Positions 6,598-11,391 of a DNA stretch of 11,391 nucleotides are shown here, in pieces. The DNA comes from Sandaracinaceae bacterium. GTDB lineage: Bacteria; Myxococcota_A; Polyangia; Polyangiales; Sandaracinaceae. Each line of letters opens with the position of its first letter. Within the stretch, counting starts at the first letter, position 1. A program made the translations under genes and the position numbers. The notes under the pieces were generated by a model that ran no database searches, had not been told where the DNA came from, and saw nothing but the letters and a program-made list of their open reading frames with translations. Where the stretch lies: positions 1-11,391 of the forward strand of contig JANWYL010000086.1 of assembly GCA_025056955.1 (NCBI GenBank), given 5' to 3'.

Positions 6598-9282
6598 ATG
6601 CCGAGGTGCTGCTTTTTTTGCAGGCTTAAATTTGGGCTTTTGCCTGGGTTGATATTGTGTTTGCCGTTGTCTTCCACTAAAGCATTTTCTCAAGGCCATC
6701 TAGAAGCACCTCGGCCAATTGGCCATGTTCACCTGACTTGGCCAGATGGGGTTGAATGGGGAGAATCGGTTCAAGTCGTGGTTGAGGCCCTGATCACCGC
6801 CGAAGGTGAGGCGCGTGAAGTGCAGGTTATTGAGGTGAGGGGGGGAGGAGAACACGTTGCGCGCTTTGCAGAGGCGGCGAAGGCACAGGTTTCGGCTTTG
6901 CAATTTGCACCTGCAAGGCGAGGTGAACGTCCCATTCCTTCGCGTGCACGTTGGTTGTTTACCTTCGATCCGCCACCTGGTTCCGCTGGGCCGATGGAAT
7001 TGGTTAGTGGAAAACCAAAAAACAAGGGCGATGCACTGGGAGCAGAAAAACCAATCATGGGGGAGCAAGAAGATGCAAGTGAACAATCACCTGATCCAAG
7101 CAGGGGTAATGGGATGGTGAACTCAGTTGAAAACGTGCAAAAAGAGCACACGAGCCAGAATCAGTTCGAGGAGGTGAACACCCATCGCTTTGCGGTGCGT
7201 GCCGAGGTGGCTTCTGAAAGGCAACCTCTGGTTTCGGCGAGCGAGCAGGACCTTGAGCTTGGGCTCCTTGGTCGGCTCCCACGCCGCGACGCGCAGTCGT
7301 TGCTTTCCCTGGCCCCTGGGTTATGGCTTGCAAACCACGGTGGGGAGGGCCACGCGAGCTCTTTTTTCCTTCGAGGCTTCGATGCCAAGGAGGGCGAAGC
7401 CCTCGAGGTATTGCTCGATGGAATTCCTTTGAATGACCGTTCAAATGCCCATGGGCATGGATACGTGGACTCGAGTTTTCTCATTCCAGAACTGGTAAGG
7501 GGAATTCGGGTGATCGAAGGGCCTTTTGATCCGGCGCAGGGGGATTTCGCGGTGGCGGGGACAGCGGAGTATCGCTTGGGCTTGGAGGAACGCGGCCTTT
7601 TGGGTCTTGCTTCTTATGGAAGCTATGGAGAGCGAAGGGTGGCTTTGCTTTTTGGACCACCCGGAACTTCGCGTTCCACCTTTTTTGGTGTTTCCATGCG
7701 CGGGGGGGATGGTTGGGGGATGAACCGCTCCCATGCGAGCGCAAGTGTCCTTTCGCAGTTTGGGGTGCGTTTGAGCGAAGAGTGGGAGATGCAAGTGCTT
7801 GGCGTGTTTTCGACAGCGAATTGGCGCGAAGCTGGGCCTCTGCGCCTTGATGATTTTCAATCGCGGCGTTTGCCTTGTGCTCCGGATGAGTTTTCTCAGT
7901 TTTTTTGCACCTACGATGGCCGCCAAGGGGGGAGTGCTGAGAGGGTGCTTGGGGGGCTGCGCTTTGAGTGGCGCAAGGGGAGTGAGCGCATGCGCTTCCT
8001 CGTGCACGCAAGCAACCATGCCTTGCGGATTCGGAGCAACTGGACGGGCTTTGCGCACGACCCGCGCACAGATGGGGGCCCTCAAAGGGGGGATCTCTTG
8101 GACCAGCGCACTGAAAGCTTTCGGGTAGGGGGGCGCTTTGAATTTGAGCGTCGCTTTGAGTGGATTGATCGAATTCACGCCCTCTTTTTTGGAGTCGATT
8201 TGCGCCACGACGATGTTTCTGCTGTCCAAGATCGCCTCCGTGCAGAGCTTTCGGTGCCTTATGCGAGCGATTTCGATCGCGCCATCGATGTGACCTCCAT
8301 TGGAGGCTGGGGACGCCTGCGCTTGAGTTGGGCGAAGTGGTTCGAAAGCATCGCAGGGCTTCGGATCGATGCATATGGCTTTGAGGTTTTGGACCGCAAC
8401 CGTCCTCTTGAGGATCGAATTGGCCCGCGGCTTGGACGAGAAGCGACGAGTGCCTGGGGGTGGCTGGCTCAGCCCCGTGGCACCCTGCGCTTCCGGCTTT
8501 TGCCAGACGAGACCCAAGCGGCACTCGATTGGTTTTTGAGCGGAGGCTTGGGCGCGCGCTCAAGCGATGCCGCAGCGCTCTCTGAGGGAGAGCTTGCTCC
8601 TTTTGCGGAGGTGGTGTCTGCAGAGGTGGGGCTAAGGGGCCGCTTTGGCGGGAATGAATCGACTTCTCGAGCGCTCGGGTTTGGGACTGCCCTTTTTTCA
8701 ACCCGAGTCACAAGCGATTTTGTTTTTGATCCCGCCAAAGGACGCAACACTCCAATTGGCCCTTCCTCGCGCTTTGGATTCTTGCTTTTTGCGCACTTGA
8801 GATGGGAAAAGTGGCTTGAGCTCCTCGCAAGCCTCAGCTGGACGCGGGCCCATCTTCCCCCTCGAAATGCGAGTGTTTTTGAGCTTTTTGCAGGGTCGCG
8901 CCTTCCCTTTTTGCCCGAGTGGCTTGCGCGGGTCGATGGCAGTTTTTTTGCGCCGATTTCGCTGTCTCCAAGCGAAGCGGTGGAGGCCAGCCTGGCCTTG
9001 AGTGTGAGCTGGGTTGGCCCAAGGCCTTTGCCTTTCGAGCAGTTTGCAGACCCATTTGTCCTTGTGGATGGTGCTTTGAGTTTGCGCTGGCGGGCCATCG
9101 AATTTGGCCTCGTTGCCGAAAACCTTTTCGATGTGCGCTACCGTCAACTGGAGTTCAACTACGTTTCAAACTTTGTTGCAGACCGCCCGCCATCGCTTAT
9201 GCCCGTCCGGCACTTTGTTGCCGGGCCTCCTTTGCGGATTTTAGGTCGCCTCGTGCTTCACATCGACTGGGGAGGTGTTTGA
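6598..9282 (+). CDS. TonB-dependent outer-membrane receptor with fused N-terminal TonB-C-like domain
   Basis: The protein has 894 residues. After a signal peptide (about 1-31), residues 45-125 resemble a TonB C-terminal domain (VVVEALITAEGEAREVQVIE, then FAEAAKAQVSALQFAPA, then FTFDPPP). A polar, acidic linker covers about 126-195. The plug (about 198-330) has APGLWLANHGGEGHASSFFL and the highly characteristic RGFDAKEGE, NAHGHGYVDSSFLIPELV and EGPFDPAQGDFAVAG. The remainder is the beta-barrel, with the late receptor motif LVAENLFDVRYRQ. Receptors of this layout occur in Myxococcota, where the N-terminal domain is thought to act in signalling or transducer contact. It would import a substrate across the outer membrane using TonB energy. 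The substrate is unproven; the AztD-like gene 3 bp upstream points to a metal, probably zinc or a chelate. The C-terminus ends in V rather than the usual aromatic residue. The upstream Shine-Dalgarno is poor, suggesting translational coupling. Confidence 0.92.
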   Translation: MPRCCFFCRLKFGLLPGLILCLPLSSTKAFSQGHLEAPRPIGHVHLTWPDGVEWGESVQVVVEALITAEGEAREVQVIEVRGGGEHVARFAEAAKAQVSALQFAPARRGERPIPSRARWLFTFDPPPGSAGPMELVSGKPKNKGDALGAEKPIMGEQEDASEQSPDPSRGNGMVNSVENVQKEHTSQNQFEEVNTHRFAVRAEVASERQPLVSASEQDLELGLLGRLPRRDAQSLLSLAPGLWLANHGGEGHASSFFLRGFDAKEGEALEVLLDGIPLNDRSNAHGHGYVDSSFLIPELVRGIRVIEGPFDPAQGDFAVAGTAEYRLGLEERGLLGLASYGSYGERRVALLFGPPGTSRSTFFGVSMRGGDGWGMNRSHASASVLSQFGVRLSEEWEMQVLGVFSTANWREAGPLRLDDFQSRRLPCAPDEFSQFFCTYDGRQGGSAERVLGGLRFEWRKGSERMRFLVHASNHALRIRSNWTGFAHDPRTDGGPQRGDLLDQRTESFRVGGRFEFERRFEWIDRIHALFFGVDLRHDDVSAVQDRLRAELSVPYASDFDRAIDVTSIGGWGRLRLSWAKWFESIAGLRIDAYGFEVLDRNRPLEDRIGPRLGREATSAWGWLAQPRGTLRFRLLPDETQAALDWFLSGGLGARSSDAAALSEGELAPFAEVVSAEVGLRGRFGGNESTSRALGFGTALFSTRVTSDFVFDPAKGRNTPIGPSSRFGFLLFAHLRWEKWLELLASLSWTRAHLPPRNASVFELFAGSRLPFLPEWLARVDGSFFAPISLSPSEAVEASLALSVSWVGPRPLPFEQFADPFVLVDGALSLRWRAIEFGLVAENLFDVRYRQLEFNYVSNFVADRPPSLMPVRHFVAGPPLRILGRLVLHIDWGGV

Positions 9283-10116
9283 ATGGGACGCCAAATTGCA
9301 CTTCTCTTTTTGGCCCTGGTTGCTTTGCTTTGGTCGTGCCTTGTTCCCGGGACAGGTGGACGCCTCGTTCAGGTGCGCCTCGCTTTGCAGCCAAGAGCAC
9401 GCGAGGGGCAGGTCCTTGGTCGTTCGCAGAGCATCGATCCGGAGCCCTGGTCGATTGAGATCCTTGAGGCCAAGCTCATCATTGGTGCCCTCTACCTTTT
9501 TCCTCCACGGCCTCTTTTTTCCTGGCAGGCTTTGCGCTTGCTCTTTTGGCTTCCACCGAAGGCCCTCGCCCATGCTGGGGATGACAACGAAGGTGGGAAT
9601 GCCATTCTCGAACACCTGGACCAGGTGGTGGTTGACCTGCTCGATCCAACACCCATTGATCTTGGAGCCCGTCTGGGTGAGTCCGCCGTGGTTGACCGCG
9701 CCTCCCTTTGGCTTGATCACCCTCGGGGTGATCTTGCGAGGATGGGGGCGAGCGGGCCAACACGTGGTCACCTCGCATGGGTGCACCTTCGAGCAAAGCG
9801 AGGTTTCACCTGCCTTGAAATCCGCACGGGGATCGATATTCCACCAACTCCCCTTCGACGGCGGGTTGATCGCATCCGACCCGAACGACCCAAGTCCCTC
9901 GAAGAAGGAATGGAGGTTACCTTTTACATTTATCCTTCTGATTGGTTTTCTGAGGTCGATTTCAATTCACTCATCCCATCTGGTAACAAAGGCGATCAAC
10001 CGATTCAACTTGAACTGAATGCGCCAAGCCAGTTTCACAACGCTTGGCAAATCGCGATGAGTCAACCTAGTTCCTATGGGTTGGAGCTGCGCTCACCCAT
10101 GACTTCAACTCCATAA
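9283..10116 (+). CDS. Receptor-associated putative lipoprotein 1
   Basis: The 277-residue protein starts at an ATG directly after the receptor stop (TGAATG). GGAGG at 9271-9275 gives a 7-base spacing, the best ribosome-binding site in the operon. The N-terminus is MGRQIALLFLALVALLWSC, a short lipoprotein signal with C19 as the probable lipidated residue (tryptophan at -2 is unusual). The body is beta-rich: WSIEILEAKLIIGALYLFPP (about 56-75), AHAGDDNEGG (96-105) and VVVDLLDPTPIDLGARLGE (115-133). I recall similar uncharacterised lipoproteins beside receptors of this type in Myxococcota, but no named domain. A surface or periplasmic accessory of the receptor is the natural inference. Another frame is open over most of the gene, but its protein is low-quality and it lacks a separate ribosome-binding site. 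Confidence 0.78.
   Translation: MGRQIALLFLALVALLWSCLVPGTGGRLVQVRLALQPRAREGQVLGRSQSIDPEPWSIEILEAKLIIGALYLFPPRPLFSWQALRLLFWLPPKALAHAGDDNEGGNAILEHLDQVVVDLLDPTPIDLGARLGESAVVDRASLWLDHPRGDLARMGASGPTRGHLAWVHLRAKRGFTCLEIRTGIDIPPTPLRRRVDRIRPERPKSLEEGMEVTFYIYPSDWFSEVDFNSLIPSGNKGDQPIQLELNAPSQFHNAWQIAMSQPSSYGLELRSPMTSTP
9715..9733. repeat. 8-bp perfect hairpin inside lipoprotein 1 gene
   Basis: GATCACCC (9715-9722) and GGGTGATC (9726-9733) are perfect inverted arms around TCG. The hairpin sits in codons for DHPRGDL, mid-gene. It may be chance from codon choice, or it may modulate mRNA stability between operon cistrons. Confidence 0.4.
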
Positions 10117-10134
10117 ACAACGATTTTTTTGAAA

Positions 10135-10144
10135 GGGTATACCC
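10135..10144. promoter_or_regulatory. Palindrome GGGTATACCC covering the ribosome-binding region
   Basis: A perfect 10-base palindrome touches the ATG at 10145. Its first half forms the Shine-Dalgarno core of the last operon gene (AAAGGG, 7-base spacing), and a T7 tract lies just upstream (about 10124-10130). This marks the likely start codon; whether the symmetry matters is unknown. Confidence 0.35.
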
Positions 10145-11065
10145 ATGCTTATATCGCATCAAAACGGCATCGCCTTTCTTACAAGCGTATTTGCAACCAA
10201 ATGGGTCATTGTGCCTTTGCTTGTGATCGGCTGCGAAGGTGGGCCAAGAGGTATCCTGGTGGTTCAAGTGAGTGGTGGAAACGAGGCGAGGGAGGGAATT
10301 CCCCGCGAGCGTTTTCGGGATGGTTATGCTGTGCGCTATCGGCATGTCGTGCTCGAGCTTGAAGGCTTCTTTCTTGCCAGTCGCGATGGTGAGCGGGCCC
10401 GCATAGAAGTGGAGCCGGTGGTTGTTGAGCTGGTTCCTCAGCCTGCCCAAGCCTTCCGGATTGAGGGTGTTCCAGCCAGGCGATGGGATCTCGTTGGTTT
10501 TTCAAGTCGTCCTGTTCCACCCAATGCCCGCTTGGCTCAAGGTGTGGATCAGTCAATTGTCGAGCGGATGCGCAGGGAGGGGTGGAGCCTCTACCTTGAG
10601 GGCACCCTTATCGGTCGCACCCCTCCACGAGGCGAACCTGGCGAGATCGAATTTGAGTTTGGAATACCTGTTGCCGTGGACTACACCGAGTGCAGCTCAG
10701 GGGATGGCACCCTTGGCATCGTGGTTGTGGCCAACACCATCACCCAAGGAGAGATCACCTGGCACCTCACCCACACTTGGTTTGATTCTTTTGTGGAGAA
10801 CGCTTCTTTGCGGGGGGAAGCATATGCTGCTGCGTGGCCTGGAAGAGGGCCTCTGCTTGCCGAGCACTTGCGGACTCAACTCCTTTCGCGCTTGCGAGGG
10901 GTTGACGGAGGGCCCCTCCTCGATGAGGAAGGAAACCCCATTCAATACCTCCCTGGAATGACAGGAGCAAGGACCCTCCGTGAATTTCTTTTCTCTCACC
11001 GCTATGCCCATTGGAATGGCTTGGACGGTGAGTGCAAAAGCGAAATCCGCATCCTTGCACCCTAA
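10145..11065 (+). CDS. Receptor-associated putative lipoprotein 2
   Basis: The protein has 306 residues. The start is supported by AAAGGG 7 bases upstream. The leader is rather long (MLISHQNGIAFLTSVFATKW, then VIVPLLVIGC), ending in a good lipobox VIGC with C30 lipidated. The mature protein begins EGGPRGILVVQVSGG. Features: DGYAVRYRHVVLELEGFFLAS (about 59-79), a strand-turn pattern that I recall from uncharacterised Myxococcota lipoproteins; WSLYLEGTLIG (about 146-156); HTWFDSFVENASL (209-221); a late region VDGGPLLDEEGNP that recalls a degenerate acidic calcium-type loop; and a C-terminal HWNGLDGEC. No named domain. It lies 28 bp after lipoprotein 1 on the same strand, so it probably closes the operon. 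A role in metal capture or receptor assembly is inference. Confidence 0.8.
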   Translation: MLISHQNGIAFLTSVFATKWVIVPLLVIGCEGGPRGILVVQVSGGNEAREGIPRERFRDGYAVRYRHVVLELEGFFLASRDGERARIEVEPVVVELVPQPAQAFRIEGVPARRWDLVGFSSRPVPPNARLAQGVDQSIVERMRREGWSLYLEGTLIGRTPPRGEPGEIEFEFGIPVAVDYTECSSGDGTLGIVVVANTITQGEITWHLTHTWFDSFVENASLRGEAYAAAWPGRGPLLAEHLRTQLLSRLRGVDGGPLLDEEGNPIQYLPGMTGARTLREFLFSHRYAHWNGLDGECKSEIRILAP

Positions 11066-11391
11066 ACCGAAATCTTTCAAAGGTGAAAGTTTCACCAAGT
11101 GCTTCTTCCATGGTGCGGTGCTTGCGCTTGTGCTTTCGCGCAAAGGCGGGCGGACTTCGGGATGGCTTCCACGGAGCTGGTTGAGGGGATGCTCTATGCT
11201 TGGTTGTCCAGCCGGGCTTAATTGGCCCGTGCGAGAGAAAAGAGGTGGCGCGCTCGCTTTGATTGCTCCATGGGATCGGGCGGAGTGGTCGCGTCCCATC
11301 TCTGTAGAAAGAGCGCCTCTCTGGCTTCGGGAAGCCACGATGGCAACGAAACGCCTTTTGCCCTTTGTTCAATGGCAAAAAGATCAATGGC
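11016..11391 (+). CDS. 5' part of a gene running off the right edge, possibly GT51-like
   Basis: A frame without stops extends from an ATG at 11016 through the window end (125 codons). It overlaps the last 50 bases of the lipoprotein 2 gene. A later ATG at 11196 has a much better ribosome-binding site (GAGGGG at 11183-11188, 7-base spacing) and avoids the overlap, so the start is undecided. The longer form begins lysine-rich, then has a short hydrophobic stretch (CFFHGAVLALVLS). The stretch WPVREKRGGALALIAPWDR, followed by EWSRPISVERAPLWLREATM, resembles the region just before the transglycosylase (GT51) domain of class A penicillin-binding proteins. However, the ED--F--H-G motif that should follow is absent in this frame (TKRLLPFVQW), so it may be frameshifted or unrelated. 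Confidence 0.45.
   Translation, partial: MAWTVSAKAKSASLHPKPKSFKGESFTKCFFHGAVLALVLSRKGGRTSGWLPRSWLRGCSMLGCPAGLNWPVREKRGGALALIAPWDRAEWSRPISVERAPLWLREATMATKRLLPFVQWQKDQW
11074..11096. repeat. Two overlapping, mutually exclusive inverted repeats after the operon
   Basis: CTTTCA (11074-11079) can pair with TGAAAG (11084-11089) around AAGG. Alternatively GGTGAAA (11082-11088) pairs with TTTCACC (11090-11096) around one base. The two foldings share the middle TGAAA. The element starts 9 bases after the last lipoprotein stop. No T-run follows, so it is not a standard terminator; an operator for the downstream gene or a 3'-end structure is possible. Confidence 0.4.

Noticed and set aside
7441..8701. 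Long minus-strand open frames of about 360-400 codons
   Set aside because: They lie antisense to the receptor barrel, which has a clear family match. The antisense proteins are Pro/Ser/Arg/Gln-rich without domain pattern, as expected from codon bias.
9275..10018. 247-codon + strand frame overlapping lipoprotein 1
   Set aside because: It starts with GTG inside the receptor gene and its protein is rich in Cys, Arg, Trp and His without pattern. The overlapping frame has the better ribosome-binding site and a lipoprotein signal.
10697..11387. Minus-strand frames of more than 200 codons near the right edge
   Set aside because: They are mostly antisense to lipoprotein 2, Arg/Ser/Pro/His-rich, and show no recognisable domain.

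Overview
The window is about 11.4 kb of mid-GC bacterial chromosome, probably from a Myxococcota (Polyangia-like) bacterium. I infer this from gene families recalled rather than searched: a TonB-dependent receptor carrying its own N-terminal TonB-C-like domain, an AztD-like propeller encoded beside it, two receptor-linked lipoproteins, and a TolA/TonB-C protein near tolB. All convincing genes lie on the + strand except one small acidic protein.

Left part (1-4587), envelope maintenance and proteostasis: the 3' end of a TolA/TonB-C-type transducer gene (2-352); an AT-richer stretch (353-821) holding a signal-peptide-like stub cut by an in-frame TGA and a 39-codon membrane-peptide ORF; a full-length lon (822-3197); and tolB (3208-4587), 10 bp after lon. 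The Tol genes are therefore separated by lon. The Lon protein keeps its ATPase motifs, but the proteolytic serine of the KDGPSAG motif reads alanine (KDGPAAG, residue 676), while the catalytic-dyad lysine is kept. As written it should be an ATP-dependent unfoldase or chaperone without peptidase activity.

Middle (4588-5265): a strong hairpin between convergent genes, a minus-strand gene for a 123-residue acidic protein, and a short region with two neighbouring inverted repeats upstream of the next operon.

Right part (5266-11065), a compact four-gene cell-surface operon: an AztD-like metallochaperone with a lipoprotein-type signal and two histidine clusters; 3 bp later a TonB-dependent receptor with a fused N-terminal TonB-C-like domain; directly abutting it a lipoprotein; and 28 bp later a second lipoprotein. 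I read this as an outer-membrane metal-acquisition system, with zinc as the best guess because canonical AztD is a zinc metallochaperone. No inner-membrane AztABC transporter is encoded in the window, so the AztD-like protein appears to be paired with an outer-membrane receptor. This operon is the best candidate for an undescribed system here.

Right edge (11016-11391): an open frame that overlaps the last lipoprotein gene and runs off the window. Part of it faintly resembles the N-terminal region of a class A penicillin-binding protein (GT51). No tRNA, rRNA, CRISPR array, insertion sequence or phage gene was seen.
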